Shown here: one piece after another, positions 9,354 through 19,748 of the stretch
Position numbering within the stretch: position 1 is the stretch's first letter
Layout of the letters: each line of letters opens with the position of its first letter
Origin: Cognatundibacterium curvum
GTDB taxonomy: Bacteria > Pseudomonadota > Gammaproteobacteria > Burkholderiales > Burkholderiaceae_D
NCBI RefSeq assembly: GCF_014284235.1
Contig: NZ_JACOGD010000010.1
Coordinates: forward strand, 1 to 64,000
Length of the DNA: 64,000 nt
Direction of reading: 5' to 3'
Program-made: the position numbers and the translations under genes
Notes under the pieces: generated by a model
Seen by the model: the letters and a program-made list of their open reading frames with translations, nothing else
Told to the model about the DNA's origin: nothing
Database searches by the model: none

Positions 9354-9445
9354 CGTCAAAATACGGTAAATATACGTGTTTTCCGCATAAAAGACGTAAA
9401 TTTACAACGCATTGATTGACACTGCTTGAGTTGCAACCGGATACT
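9354..9445 (+). promoter_or_regulatory. Possible promoter region of the TonB-dependent receptor
   Basis: TTGACA at 9416-9421 and GATACT at 9440-9445 are 18 bp apart and form a fair sigma-70 promoter. Just upstream (9354-9405) is an A+T-rich stretch with repeated ACGT-containing words (ACGTCAAAATACG, ATACGTG, GACGTAAA) that could bind a regulator. No clear Fur box is seen. Confidence 0.35.
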
Positions 9446-9575
9446 GAAAAATCCTGGAAACTGCCGCAAATAGAGGTCAGTGACAACGAATTCTGCGCAA
9501 AAAATGTGAAGAACAGCAGACTGCAGTTGGTGGTTTCCTGTCCCGATTCACGCTTTTTTTCAAGGAATTCCGGTT

Positions 9576-11975
9576 ATGAAACCTATGTGTAAAGCAATTC
9601 TGCTGGCGCTGTATGGTGTTGGCGGTATGGCTGCAGTAGTCCCATTCACGGCCCTGGCGCAAACTGCAACACCCGCAAAATCGGCCGAAGCGCCGATACA
9701 GACTTTAACCATAGTCGGTTCACGCAAAATCAATTCCTCCGCTACCGAGACACCGGTACCAGTTGATTTTATCTCCGTCACAAAATCTGCCGAGCAGGGT
9801 GGGCAATTCGATCTGGCCCAGACGCTGGCTAATATCTCACCTTCGTTTAACTCTACCCGTCAGACCGGTGCCGATGGTGCGGATCTGGTCGATTCTGCGG
9901 CCTTGCGTGGACTGGGTTCAGATCAGACGCTGGTGCTGGTCAATGGCAAACGTCGTCATACGGTTTCGCTGGTGAACCTGTTTGGTGCGCGTAATCGTGG
10001 TAACACCGGTACCGATTTGAATGCGATTCCGGTAATGGCGATCAGTAATATTCAGGTCTTACGCGATGGTGCTGCGGCTCAGTATGGCTCAGACGCGATT
10101 GCCGGTGTGCTCGATATCAGTTTGAAGAAAACGCTGGGCTGCGAAGCCAGTTTCGGCTACAGCCAGTATTCTGCCGGCGATGGCAAAAACTATTTGCCTT
10201 CCGCCTATTGCGGCGTACGTATAGGTGAAAAAGGCGTGTTGGGGATTACCGCTGAGTACACCGACCGTGGTCGTTCTAACCGTGCTGATCCTGGCAATCC
10301 ACGTACTATCGGCGATACGAAAATGACCGGCCCTACCGTGTATCTGAACGGTGAAGTGCCGAATGGTGGCTCTGATAAATTCTATTTCACCCTGGGTGCC
10401 CAACAACGTAAGGCATCGTCTGCCGCCTGGGCGCGTGGTGGTATCGGCAGTGATGATATTCCGTCCCGTAATTCCGCTGCCATGTACCCGAACGGCTTTG
10501 TTCCTTATATCAATGGCGATATTGACGACACTTATGGCATAGCAGGTTATCGCTGGCGCATCGGTGAATGGAGTGCCGATCTGTCGCAGACTTATGGCAA
10601 GAACCAGCTGCGCTATAACATCAGCAATACGCTCAATGCCTCGATCGCGAATAAAGATTTGCTCAATGGCGGCAAGGGTATCAGCCCGAGCCAGTTTGAT
10701 GCCGGTGGTTTTTCATTCTCCCAGGCCACGACCAATCTGGATTTCAGCCGTTTCTTTGACGGCTTTATGGAAGGTGTGAACGTCGCTTTCGGTGCCGAAT
10801 ACCGTCGTGAGAATTACAAGATTTTTGCCGGTGAAGCTGGTTCTTATAACGATGTGGACGGCGTGGGTATTGGCGGTAATGGCGGTAGTCAGGGTTTCCC
10901 CGGATTCCAGCCTGGCGATCGTACTGACCGCAACCGTAACAGCGTGGCCGCCTATGCTGATATCGAAACCGATGTCACTAACCGCTTCAAAGTGCAAACT
11001 GCATTGCGCGGTGAGCGCTACAGCGACTTCGGCTCCACCCTGACCGGCAAGCTGGCGCTGAGCTACAAGGCGATGGATGCGATGTATCTGCGCGGCTCGC
11101 TGAGCACAGGCTTCCGTGCACCGTCTTTGCAGCAAGTCTTTTTCTCTTCGACCTTTACTGACTTCATCAGCGGTGTGCCTATGGATGTGGTGCTGGCACC
11201 GAACGGTGGTCCGGTTGCCAATGCAGCGGGTATTCCTAAGCTGAAAGAAGAAAAGTCCAAGAATTACACGCTGGGCCTGACATTTAAACCTAGCCAGCAA
11301 CTGAGTATGACGGCGGATTTTTACCGTATCGATATCTCTGACCGCATCGTCTTGTCCGGACGTTTTGATGCCAATAATTACCCGGCACTGGGTGCGACCT
11401 TATCCGCACTGGGTGTGGGACAGGCTCAATTCTTTGTGAACTCCATCAATACCAGAACTCAGGGTCTGGATTTGACGGCATCCCATAAAACGGATTTGGG
11501 TGCTGGCAAACTGACGACGTATTTTGGCGCGAATTTCAGTAAAACCGAAGTGACTAAAGTGTCGGCACCGCCTTCACTCAAGGGCTTTGAAAATGTCTTG
11601 TTGTCTGAGCGTGAACGCCTGTTTATCGAGCAGGGTGGGCCACGTATGAAAGCCACACTCAGCTTCAACTATGAGCAGGGTCCATGGTCCAGTGAATTCA
11701 AAGTCATTCGTTATGGTTCGCAGACTTTGGGTACTTTCTCAGGGACAGAAAATGGCGTACCGAATGCCTATTACGAACCTAAGACCTCGGCGGATGTGGC
11801 ACTCACGTATGCATTCAATGACACCACCAAGCTGACCGTGGGTGGCACTAATATTTTCAATGTCAAACCGACCCGTCAAAATCCAAATGAAACTGATAAT
11901 GGGTTTTACTACGACAGCGTACAGTTTGGTTTAGGTGGTGCAGCTTACTTTGTCAAACTCTGGAAAAAATTCTGA
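9576..11975 (+). CDS. TonB-dependent outer-membrane receptor
   Basis: The 799-residue protein imports a large ligand across the outer membrane with energy from TonB-ExbBD. It has a signal peptide (cleavage near ALA-QT, residue 28), a TonB box-like TLTIVGSRK, and a plug domain (about 50-165, with LRGLGSDQTLVLVNGKR and RDGAAAQYGSDAIAGV). A beta-barrel follows to the terminal phenylalanine, the usual last residue of outer-membrane barrels. AAGGAA precedes the ATG. The ligand is unknown: the neighbouring BtuF-like protein suggests a metal chelate or corrinoid, while the plug resembles receptors of the broad iron-complex group. A bidirectional terminator follows. Confidence 0.93.
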   Translation: MKPMCKAILLALYGVGGMAAVVPFTALAQTATPAKSAEAPIQTLTIVGSRKINSSATETPVPVDFISVTKSAEQGGQFDLAQTLANISPSFNSTRQTGADGADLVDSAALRGLGSDQTLVLVNGKRRHTVSLVNLFGARNRGNTGTDLNAIPVMAISNIQVLRDGAAAQYGSDAIAGVLDISLKKTLGCEASFGYSQYSAGDGKNYLPSAYCGVRIGEKGVLGITAEYTDRGRSNRADPGNPRTIGDTKMTGPTVYLNGEVPNGGSDKFYFTLGAQQRKASSAAWARGGIGSDDIPSRNSAAMYPNGFVPYINGDIDDTYGIAGYRWRIGEWSADLSQTYGKNQLRYNISNTLNASIANKDLLNGGKGISPSQFDAGGFSFSQATTNLDFSRFFDGFMEGVNVAFGAEYRRENYKIFAGEAGSYNDVDGVGIGGNGGSQGFPGFQPGDRTDRNRNSVAAYADIETDVTNRFKVQTALRGERYSDFGSTLTGKLALSYKAMDAMYLRGSLSTGFRAPSLQQVFFSSTFTDFISGVPMDVVLAPNGGPVANAAGIPKLKEEKSKNYTLGLTFKPSQQLSMTADFYRIDISDRIVLSGRFDANNYPALGATLSALGVGQAQFFVNSINTRTQGLDLTASHKTDLGAGKLTTYFGANFSKTEVTKVSAPPSLKGFENVLLSERERLFIEQGGPRMKATLSFNYEQGPWSSEFKVIRYGSQTLGTFSGTENGVPNAYYEPKTSADVALTYAFNDTTKLTVGGTNIFNVKPTRQNPNETDNGFYYDSVQFGLGGAAYFVKLWKKF

Positions 11976-11994
11976 TTCACAGAATAAGCTTAAA

Positions 11995-12022
11995 GAAAAA
12001 GGGGCGTATCGCCCCTTTTTTT
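11995..12022. terminator. Terminator behind the TonB-dependent receptor
   Basis: GGGGCG (12001-12006) and CGCCCC (12010-12015) form a stem with a 3-base loop. A-rich sequence lies before it and seven Ts after it, so it may serve both the receptor gene and the minus-strand receiver gene that ends at 12069. Confidence 0.85.
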
Positions 12023-12068
12023 ATGCAGTTCCCCGCCATTGCGCGCACACGCGCAAAGTGAGAAGTGC

Positions 12069-12485
12069 TCAGGTGACCGGACTGAGCTTATCCATCGCAC
12101 CCAGTAAAGCTTCTTTCTGCAGCGGTTTTTCTATCGTTCCCAAAAACCGCAACCTTGCCAGCTGAGCTACCAGTGAAGCCGAGTACAGCACCTTGGCACC
12201 CTGGCCCGACATCAGGATGACGCCACCATGAAAATGGCGGTCACCCAGTAATTTCATCATTTCAAAGCCATCGATATCTGGCATCTGGATGTCGCATAAA
12301 ATCAGGTCTGGCAAAAAACGTCCATGTTCCAGCGTCAGTATGGCGTTTTCACCACCCAGCGCAGTCTGGACTTTGTTGATCCCTAAATCATTGAGTAAGT
12401 CAGAAATAAATTCGAGCTGAAAGTCATCGTCATCGATTACCATAACACTCAGATGTGCGTAACTTTGTTCCCCGTGTTGCGTCAT
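12069..12485 (-). CDS. Single-domain response regulator (lone receiver)
   Basis: The 138-residue protein is a receiver domain with no output domain. The acidic pair in VMVIDDDDF, the phospho-acceptor in LILCDIQMPDIDG and the conserved lysine in TIEKPLQ are present. CAGGAG before the ATG at 12485 fixes the start. It lies 68 bases behind the giant hybrid kinase gene on the same strand, probably in the same operon. Its sequence resembles the third receiver inside that kinase, both around the aspartate (ILCD) and in the long alpha-4/beta-5 part ending in a KP motif. It may be an alternative phosphoryl sink or a protein-interaction partner of the kinase. Confidence 0.92.
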   Translation of the reverse strand: MTQHGEQSYAHLSVMVIDDDDFQLEFISDLLNDLGINKVQTALGGENAILTLEHGRFLPDLILCDIQMPDIDGFEMMKLLGDRHFHGGVILMSGQGAKVLYSASLVAQLARLRFLGTIEKPLQKEALLGAMDKLSPVT

Positions 12486-12553
12486 TGTGAACTCCTGTAT
12501 TTCCAATTGATGTACTAAGGCTGAAGGGTCAGTCAGCCGCCGCTGTGACCCGC

Positions 12554-15500
12554 TTATGAGGTGGAATTGATCGATTTATTTGCCTGCAGTTTTTCATCCC
12601 AATTGATTTTCCACTCGATAAAATCTTTACTCGCCATCGGTTTCGCGATGAAATATCCTTGCACTTCATCGCAGCCAGAATTGGCGATTAAGTCCCAGTC
12701 CTGCTGTTTTTCCACGCCTTCCGCGACCAGATTCAGGCGGAATATTTTTCCTAACTGAATACTCGAACCCAGGATGGCACGTGCTCCCTCATCTTTGGTC
12801 GCCCCATTCACAAAAGCACGATCCACCTTGAGTTCAGTCACGGGTAACTGCTTGAGATTTTCCATGGTTGAGAATCCGGTACCGAAATCATCAATCGACA
12901 AACCAAATCCTTTTAAACGCAGACGTGTCAGTATCTCCAGACTCAGGGTCAGATTTTCCATCAGCCGGCTCTCAGTCAATTCCAGCGTGATGTGATCAGG
13001 AGGGACACCGGCGGCCAGCACGATACGTTCAAATTCTTCCGGCAGATCAAGCTGATCCAGGTCATCCATAGAGACATTGACCGAGACCTTGAAATCATGT
13101 CCCTGTTGCAGCCACAGCCCTAACTGATGCGCTGCTTTTTTTAAGACTTCATGGGTGAGCACATCGATCATGCCATGTGCTTCCAGTACCGGCACAAAGC
13201 TGGCCGGGCCGATGATGCCACGTTCATGATGACGCCAGCGTGCCAGACATTCCGCACCTACCACCCGCTTGTCATGTACTGATACTTTAGGTTGGAAAAA
13301 GACTTCTACGCAGTTTTCGGCAAGACCTTGTTGCAGCTCGTCCAGCGTCAATACCGCTTCTGTTTTGTAGGTCACCTGGCGTGGCAGGCTTTGTTTTTGT
13401 TGTACCAGTGCCAGCTCCAGCAAGTCTGGTAGCAAGGGTTTTTTCAACGCAGCGAGTAAGCGCAAGCCATAAGCGCGTACCAGGCTTTCTGCCGCTTTCA
13501 GTAAGTTATGATCGACACTGCTGATCAGTACGATGGACCCGGTATAGGATTGTTCCGCAACCAGTCGCAGGAAGCTGATGCCATCCATGCCATTCAGATG
13601 CAGGTCGCACAGAATAATTTCGGGTTGATACGTGCGTATCATGGTCAAAGCCTGATGCCCGTCCAGACAAGACATGATGCGGGTCACGCCCAGCTTACGG
13701 AGACAGGCGCAGGCAATATCGAGATGACTGGGGTCGTCCTCCAGAACCAGTACATGCAAATCGGAGAAATTGTTTGTGTGGTTGGGCTGCGCGCCGGTAT
13801 TTTGCTTCACTTTGCCGCCTGTTGCTTCTTCCAAATACTGATGCACTGCCTTTTCTATGTCGATAAATTCATGATGCAGCCACTGTATCAGAGTTTGTGC
13901 CTCGTCCAGATTCGGTTGGGCCCGCAGCATTTCCAGCTTGTGGCAGGCATCAGCAAACTGATGCGCACCGACAGTACGCGCACTGGATTTAAGCTTATGT
14001 CCTAGTGCCGCAATCAGCTGGATATCCTTGCTCTGGAAAGCCTGCTCCAGGTCTTGCAGACCATGATCAGCTGACTCGATAAATTTGCGCGCAAACTTAC
14101 CGATTTTCTCAGGATGATTGCCCAGCTGTTTTTCCAGTACACCCAGATCGATACGTGAAGTCTGGCTGGAATGGAAGCTGGCTGCCTGCTCTTCCAGATG
14201 GGGTAAAGGCTGGTCCAGTGGCAAATGACTGAGCCAGCGCAGGATAGTGGTGAATAAAACTTCCGGAATGAATGGCTTGGCAATGAAATCATTCATCCCG
14301 GCGCCCAGACATTGCAGGCGGTCTTCATTCATCGCATTAGCTGTCATAGCGATGACTGGCAGGGTGGCAAATTTATCCTGTGCCCGTATTTTCCGGGTCG
14401 CTTCCAGTCCATCCATAACCGGCATCTGTATGTCCATCAGTATGCAATCCACGGCCTTGCTGGCCAGGATATCCAGGGCTTGCTGGCCATCACCGGCCAG
14501 CAATACCGTCAGATCTGCACTTTCCAGTAGTTCTGATGCGATCTGCTGATTGAACTGATTATCATCGACTACCAGCACCGTGATACGTTCGCGCTCATTG
14601 ACCAGCAAACGCAGCTTGGTATTACTCATATTTTCTTCCAGCGGCTCAGGTGGTGCGACTTCCTGTTTCGCTGCAGATAAATGCACGGTACACCAGAAGG
14701 TACTGCCCTTGCCGACTTCGCTGCTGACACCGACATCACCGCCCATCAGACGGGCTAGTTGCTTGCTGATCGCGAGGCCCAGGCCGGTACCGCCATATTT
14801 GCGCGTGGTGGAGCTGTCTGCCTGTTCAAAGGAACGGAATAATTTACTTTGCTGTTCCTCACTCATACCTATGCCGGAATCCTGCACTTCGAAACGCACC
14901 AGCCAGCCATCGGCTGCATCATTCACTTTACGCGCCCTGACCACAATTTCACCGCTTTCGGTGAATTTCAATGCGTTATTGGTGTAGTTAATGAGGATCT
15001 GGCTAAGCCGTAAAGGATCACCGTGCATGTGATTGGCAAGCGCAGGATCAACATCGAAATTCAGCACGATATTGCGGCCTATCAGCTTGTTGCTCATCAT
15101 GCTGGCGAGGTTATTGAGTATCTCATCGAGCCAGAAGTCGACCGATTCCAGCGTCAGCTTACCAGCTTCAATTTTAGAAAAATCGAGGATGTCGTTGACG
15201 ATGTGCAGCAAGTGCTGACCGGACAGCTGGATTTTTTTCAGGTAGTCGCGCTGCTTAGGATCGGAGGTCGCAGCCATCGCCAGATAAGTCATGCCCAGCA
15301 CCCCATTCATCGGGGTACGGATTTCATGGCTCATATTCGCAATAAAATTGCTCTTGGCTTCATTCGCAGCCTCGGCTTGCAGCCTTGCCTGTGCCAGCTC
15401 TGCGGTACGGCTGACCACCAGCTCTTCCAGATGATGTCGGTGTTTGTCGAGTTCTTCGCCCAGCCTTTTTTTGTCGGTAATATCTTCCTGCACCGAGACA

Positions 15501-17365
15501 TAATGCGTAATGCTGCCGTCTTCCTGACGCAGCGGGGTGATGATCGCATATTGGATAATCAGGCTGCCGTCTTTACGCTGATTAACAAATTCACCTTTCC
15601 AGATTTGTCCCTGCTGTAGAGTGGCAAACAAATGTTCCCGTTGCTCCTGACGCAGATTACGGGTGCCGATCACCGCTGGTGTTTTCCCTATCAGTTCTTC
15701 CCTGCTGTAGCCGAAAGTTTTTACAAAAGCCTCATTCACATATTCAATCTGATATTGCACATTGGTGATGATGATGGTTTCCGGACTTTGCTCTACTGCC
15801 AGCGATAATTTGTGCAGCTGGGCTTCTGCCACTTTGCGTTCCGTAATGTCCTGGATCTGGAAAACGAAATGCGCGGCTTTGCCATCTTTATCCCGCACCA
15901 CACTCACATTTAACTGGGTCCAGATGTCATGCTGCTCGCGATGCAGATAACGTTTTTCCAGCTGTAAGGTGGGACGCACCCCCTTAATCACTTCCTGTAA
16001 CAGCGCGCGGTCACTCACATTGTCGGATATAGGCGCAACCAGATCAAAGCCTTCTCGCATGAAGTCTGCTTCGCTCCAGCCCAACATGTCGCAGAAGGCA
16101 TGATTCACTTTCAGAAAGCGTAAATTCAGATCAATCAGCGCCATGCCTATCGGAGACGCAACAAAGGTTTGCTCAAGTTGCGCATCACTTTCATGCTGGC
16201 TTGCCTCTGCCAGCTTACGCTCAGTGATGTCCTGTACGATGCCGGTCAGGCGTACTACCCGGCCGTTTGCATTGATTAAACGGTTACCTGGCATCGCCCA
16301 GATATAGCGCACTTCCCCATCCGGCAGAATGATGCGGTATTCAAACGGTTGTGCCAGGCTGTGCTGTTTAAAGGTATCGGTTTGTCGCGCTGAGATTTTT
16401 TCCTGATCATCCGGATGCACAGTTTCCCTGATCATGCGCTGGATATCACCTCTGTAGCTGGACAGATCGCGCCTCCAGATGCGCATCATTTCATCTGACC
16501 AGGTGACCTTATTATTGTCTGGTTCCCATACCCAGTGACCGACATGCGCCGTTTGTTCGGCTTCACGCAAATCGAGTTCACTTTGGCGCAAGGCTTCTTC
16601 TGTGCGGCGGCGTTCGGAGATATCACGGGTAACGGCCAGTACCATGGTGTCTTCATGCACATTGTCGCGGATAGGAACGGCATGGGTTTCCAGCCAGCGG
16701 TGGGTGCCACGTAAGCCGGTAATTTCAAATTGCAGAATACCATTGCCACCTGAAATCGCGGTTTGCATCAGCTGATAAAAGGCTGCCCGATATTTCGGTG
16801 CTACAAAACTGATCAGCGTGTGTTGACGGACGCTTTCCAGACTTTCTGCTTCCAGCATCGCCAGGCCGGCGGAATTCATTTCCAGCAAATCACCGTTTGC
16901 GTTGACGACTTTGACACATTCTGGTTCGGCTTCAAAAATCGCACGCAGCCTTTGCTCACTTTGCTTTAGTCTGGCTTCGGCCTGGTGTTTGTAGACGCCC
17001 AACTCCAGCGAAGTCCGTAACTCGCGATCAGTAAAGGGTTTGATGATGTAGCCGAATGCTTCAGATTGTTTGACCCTGCTCAGGGTTGCATCTTCGGTGT
17101 CACCGGATAAAAATACGACTGGAATTTGCTGCTGCGAATGGATAATCTGAGCGGCTTCAATGCCATCCATTTTCCCTGCCAGCATGATATCCATCAGCAC
17201 GATATCCGGTTGTAACAACTTGACCAGTGTGATCGCTTCTTCACCTGTGGTGGTGGCTCCCACTGCATCAAAGCCCAGTAATTCCAGTTTGAGCTGAATT
17301 TGCAATGAGACCAGTTCGTCGTCTTCGACGACCATGACCTTTGATCTTTGTTGGGGTGCAAGCAT
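12554..17365 (-). CDS. Hybrid sensor histidine kinase with four PAS, three receiver, HPt and EAL domains
   Basis: This 1603-residue cytoplasmic protein joins two-component phosphorelay to c-di-GMP turnover. Domains in order: receiver 1 (about 8-125); four PAS domains (starting near 141, 275, 398 and 525); HisKA with H in [12 protein letters not shown] near 682; HATPase (about 780-900, GTGLGLAI); receiver 2 (about 927-1045, [11 protein letters not shown]); HPt (about 1080-1180, GHKLKSSA); receiver 3 (about 1200-1320, [12 protein letters not shown]); and EAL phosphodiesterase (about 1340-1590). The EAL motifs are intact ([31 protein letters not shown]), so it should hydrolyse c-di-GMP. There is no membrane segment. 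GGAG precedes the ATG. It sits between a chemotaxis receptor and a lone receiver. Confidence 0.95.
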   Translation of the reverse strand: MLAPQQRSKVMVVEDDELVSLQIQLKLELLGFDAVGATTTGEEAITLVKLLQPDIVLMDIMLAGKMDGIEAAQIIHSQQQIPVVFLSGDTEDATLSRVKQSEAFGYIIKPFTDRELRTSLELGVYKHQAEARLKQSEQRLRAIFEAEPECVKVVNANGDLLEMNSAGLAMLEAESLESVRQHTLISFVAPKYRAAFYQLMQTAISGGNGILQFEITGLRGTHRWLETHAVPIRDNVHEDTMVLAVTRDISERRRTEEALRQSELDLREAEQTAHVGHWVWEPDNNKVTWSDEMMRIWRRDLSSYRGDIQRMIRETVHPDDQEKISARQTDTFKQHSLAQPFEYRIILPDGEVRYIWAMPGNRLINANGRVVRLTGIVQDITERKLAEASQHESDAQLEQTFVASPIGMALIDLNLRFLKVNHAFCDMLGWSEADFMREGFDLVAPISDNVSDRALLQEVIKGVRPTLQLEKRYLHREQHDIWTQLNVSVVRDKDGKAAHFVFQIQDITERKVAEAQLHKLSLAVEQSPETIIITNVQYQIEYVNEAFVKTFGYSREELIGKTPAVIGTRNLRQEQREHLFATLQQGQIWKGEFVNQRKDGSLIIQYAIITPLRQEDGSITHYVSVQEDITDKKRLGEELDKHRHHLEELVVSRTAELAQARLQAEAANEAKSNFIANMSHEIRTPMNGVLGMTYLAMAATSDPKQRDYLKKIQLSGQHLLHIVNDILDFSKIEAGKLTLESVDFWLDEILNNLASMMSNKLIGRNIVLNFDVDPALANHMHGDPLRLSQILINYTNNALKFTESGEIVVRARKVNDAADGWLVRFEVQDSGIGMSEEQQSKLFRSFEQADSSTTRKYGGTGLGLAISKQLARLMGGDVGVSSEVGKGSTFWCTVHLSAAKQEVAPPEPLEENMSNTKLRLLVNERERITVLVVDDNQFNQQIASELLESADLTVLLAGDGQQALDILASKAVDCILMDIQMPVMDGLEATRKIRAQDKFATLPVIAMTANAMNEDRLQCLGAGMNDFIAKPFIPEVLFTTILRWLSHLPLDQPLPHLEEQAASFHSSQTSRIDLGVLEKQLGNHPEKIGKFARKFIESADHGLQDLEQAFQSKDIQLIAALGHKLKSSARTVGAHQFADACHKLEMLRAQPNLDEAQTLIQWLHHEFIDIEKAVHQYLEEATGGKVKQNTGAQPNHTNNFSDLHVLVLEDDPSHLDIACACLRKLGVTRIMSCLDGHQALTMIRTYQPEIILCDLHLNGMDGISFLRLVAEQSYTGSIVLISSVDHNLLKAAESLVRAYGLRLLAALKKPLLPDLLELALVQQKQSLPRQVTYKTEAVLTLDELQQGLAENCVEVFFQPKVSVHDKRVVGAECLARWRHHERGIIGPASFVPVLEAHGMIDVLTHEVLKKAAHQLGLWLQQGHDFKVSVNVSMDDLDQLDLPEEFERIVLAAGVPPDHITLELTESRLMENLTLSLEILTRLRLKGFGLSIDDFGTGFSTMENLKQLPVTELKVDRAFVNGATKDEGARAILGSSIQLGKIFRLNLVAEGVEKQQDWDLIANSGCDEVQGYFIAKPMASKDFIEWKINWDEKLQANKSINSTS

Positions 17366-17434
17366 ACGTACTCCACTGCAAAAATCGTTTCAGGCACTGA
17401 GGACTGGCCTGGGCTTCAATTGGAAATCGTGCGT

Positions 17435-18577
17435 TTAAAAGAAAGTGATTTCGGTCTCATTCTCTGTACTGGCATTATCCTTGCCATGATTCCGGTATTC
17501 ATCCTGCATGGTGTAAGTCGTCTGCAACTCTTCCAGCCAAACCGAGGTCGCAGGCAATTCGCCAGGCCCGGCATGCGCCACCTGTTGCTGCATTTTCTGT
17601 ATGTCTGTGCGCACCACATCCAGCATTTGTCCTATCCTGTCCTGAAATTGCAGACTGACCAGGGATTCTTCGATATTGCCGCGTATCGCACCGCCATGTA
17701 TCAACAGCTGTTTGGCGGTATCGCCCATGCTTTCAACGTGCGACAACACATCCTTAACGACGTGTCCGGAAATTTCCAGTATCTGGCTGTCCTGGCTGGC
17801 AGTACGATCCGCGGTGTTCAGGGCAGTTTGCATCACGGCGGAAACATTTTTCACGCGCTCACCCATGCGCCGTCCCGTTTCAGCAGACAGATGGGACAGC
17901 TTCCGTACTTCACCGGCCACCACTGCAAAACCACGTCCGTGTTCACCCACCCGCGCTGCTTCAATGGCGGCATTGATCGCCAACAAATTGGTCTGGGCGG
18001 CAATCTGGCCGACTTCATGCGCCATGGTATCGAGTTCTTTGGTCGATTTCGCCAGTTCACGTATGCAATTGAGCAATTCATCTTTGCTGGCGATCATTTT
18101 TCCCAAAGAGTCAATCACAGGTGTCAGCTCTTTGCGGCAGAGCTGTAGCAAAGTGATAGTCGCATCATTATTCTTGTTCAGTGACATATTGCTGACGCCG
18201 CCGAAGCCTGCTGCATCAAGTTCGCTGACCATATGCATGAAGCTGTTAATCAGATTACCAATGGCAGATTCAGTTTGTTCACGTACTGATTGCACATGCT
18301 TTTCCCATAGTGGCAGCACATGGTGTAATAAATTGGCGAGCTCTTCATCTTCCTGAACTGACGGTGTCACACGATGTAGTGTTGCCTCATCGGCCAGGTT
18401 GGGTTGCCCGGTCTGTACCGAACGAAAAAACAGATAGCTGGCGCTCAACAAGATGCAGGCGAGTGCAATGCTGCTCATCAACGCGAAATATTGCCAAAGC
18501 AAAATCAGGCTGGACAGGATGAGCAATGCATAGGCGATGCTGACTTGACTATGCTGGCGAAGCGAAAAATTCCACAT
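17435..18577 (-). CDS. Methyl-accepting chemotaxis protein, small
   Basis: The 380-residue receptor has two membrane segments close together near the N-terminus (about 14-30 and 34-50) with almost no periplasmic loop. It therefore probably senses something in the membrane or cytoplasm. The cytoplasmic signalling domain includes the conserved hairpin NLLAINAAIEAARVGEHGRG (about residues 195-215), which contacts CheA and CheW. The C-terminus has no clear CheR/CheB pentapeptide and ends in ITFF. It is followed after 69 bases by the hybrid kinase gene on the same strand. The three minus-strand genes look like one signalling operon. Confidence 0.92.
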   Translation of the reverse strand: MWNFSLRQHSQVSIAYALLILSSLILLWQYFALMSSIALACILLSASYLFFRSVQTGQPNLADEATLHRVTPSVQEDEELANLLHHVLPLWEKHVQSVREQTESAIGNLINSFMHMVSELDAAGFGGVSNMSLNKNNDATITLLQLCRKELTPVIDSLGKMIASKDELLNCIRELAKSTKELDTMAHEVGQIAAQTNLLAINAAIEAARVGEHGRGFAVVAGEVRKLSHLSAETGRRMGERVKNVSAVMQTALNTADRTASQDSQILEISGHVVKDVLSHVESMGDTAKQLLIHGGAIRGNIEESLVSLQFQDRIGQMLDVVRTDIQKMQQQVAHAGPGELPATSVWLEELQTTYTMQDEYRNHGKDNASTENETEITFF

Positions 18578-18968
18578 ATTACATTTCCCAAATGAAATAC
18601 GACGTGAACTTCTACTTACTTAACGGAGCGATGTGAGAGTCTGAGCTTAGTCTGTGTGGGAAAGAGATTCCCAGGAAATTCCATGCATCCCAGAAACAAA
18701 TTTCTTTAAGGATTTTTTCCTATCGTTCTATTTTGGACATATTCCAACGAATTGCAATCGTTTTGTTATCAAAATTAGCAATAAATGGGGATGCACTAAA
18801 TCAACAAGTTGTAAAAAAGAGATTATGATTATACTTATTGCCACTACTTTTTAATTCAAATAGTTCCAGTATTATTCGATTATTTCGAATAATTTACTCA
18901 ATAAACTGCCTGCCAGCCTGGGATCAGGCTGTGGCATATATCGTGCGGCTCCCGAACGCAATTCCATC
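18578..18968. other. A+T-rich divergent intergenic region with a hairpin
   Basis: About 390 bases lie between the chemotaxis receptor and the plus-strand membrane-protein gene. The second half is visibly more A+T-rich than its surroundings. It holds a perfect 9-bp inverted repeat (18871-18879 / 18885-18893, TCGAATAAT type) with a 5-base loop, which may be a terminator or operator. Promoters for both flanking genes must lie here. No convincing coding frame is seen. Confidence 0.5.
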
Positions 18969-19730
18969 ATGCGTGCTTGTTTTCCGGTAGTCTTAGCACT
19001 TGGCGTGCTTACTGCTGTTTTGGACAAAAGCCGTGTGCGTCGCGTATTGTGGATAACCAGAACCTGCCAACAAGCCCTGGCCATTTATTTACTTTTTCCC
19101 TGCTTCCTTATGCTTACAGAACATTCTTCTTTCGCCCAGTCGCCTGTTGACAGTCAGGTACCAGATGCCATCAGTCCAGAAAAGCAGTTTTTTGTTGTTT
19201 CCACCAAAAAATTTGCGATTATGACTCTTGCTACCATGGGTTTATATGCGACCTATTGGTTCTACCGAAACTGGCGTGCTTACCGGGAGTCCACTGGTGA
19301 CAATATCTGGCCAGTGGCGCGCGCGATTTTCAGTATTTTCTTTACGCATGCCTTGTTGCGTGAAATAGCTGACAGCCGGCCTCAGTTGCAGCAGCTTAGA
19401 GGCTGGAATCATCGCTTTCAGGCACATATGATCGTGCTGTTGACGATTTTGATGCGTATTTTCGACCGCATGGCGGGCAAAGGAATCGGCGTGCCTGTGA
19501 CGGATTTACTGTCGCTGGCTTTGCTGATACCGTTCACCATGTTTCTGGTTCAGGTACAAAGCAACGTGAATCTTGCGATGCGTGATCCTGAAGGCCAGCG
19601 CAACGCACGTTTTGGTGTCGCCAATGTGATCTGGATTGCGCTTGGCATTTTGCTTTGGATGTCAGTGCTGCAGGATATGACTGGTGGTTTCAGTTCTGGC
19701 TCCGGCAGCACGGGTAGTGTGATTATTTAA
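18969..19730 (+). CDS. Membrane protein of unknown function
   Basis: The product is up to 253 residues. From about residue 75 it carries FFVVSTKKFAIMTLATMGLY and then YWFYRNWRAYRES. This is a pattern seen in a group of uncharacterised bacterial inner-membrane proteins. There are further membrane segments near 150-165, 175-190 and 215-235, and a glycine- and serine-rich tail. The start is uncertain: the ATG at 18969 has no good ribosome-binding site, and the ATG at 19110 (residue 48) or a later one is possible. It lies 18 bases before the acetyltransferase gene and may be cotranscribed. No function is proposed. Confidence 0.75.
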   Translation: MRACFPVVLALGVLTAVLDKSRVRRVLWITRTCQQALAIYLLFPCFLMLTEHSSFAQSPVDSQVPDAISPEKQFFVVSTKKFAIMTLATMGLYATYWFYRNWRAYRESTGDNIWPVARAIFSIFFTHALLREIADSRPQLQQLRGWNHRFQAHMIVLLTILMRIFDRMAGKGIGVPVTDLLSLALLIPFTMFLVQVQSNVNLAMRDPEGQRNARFGVANVIWIALGILLWMSVLQDMTGGFSSGSGSTGSVII

Positions 19731-19748
19731 TACAGACTGGGGCCGGTG

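Noticed and set aside
18654-18854. GTG-started frame of 66 codons in the A+T-rich gap
   Set aside because: It has no ribosome-binding site, and composition and content look like a random frame in intergenic DNA.
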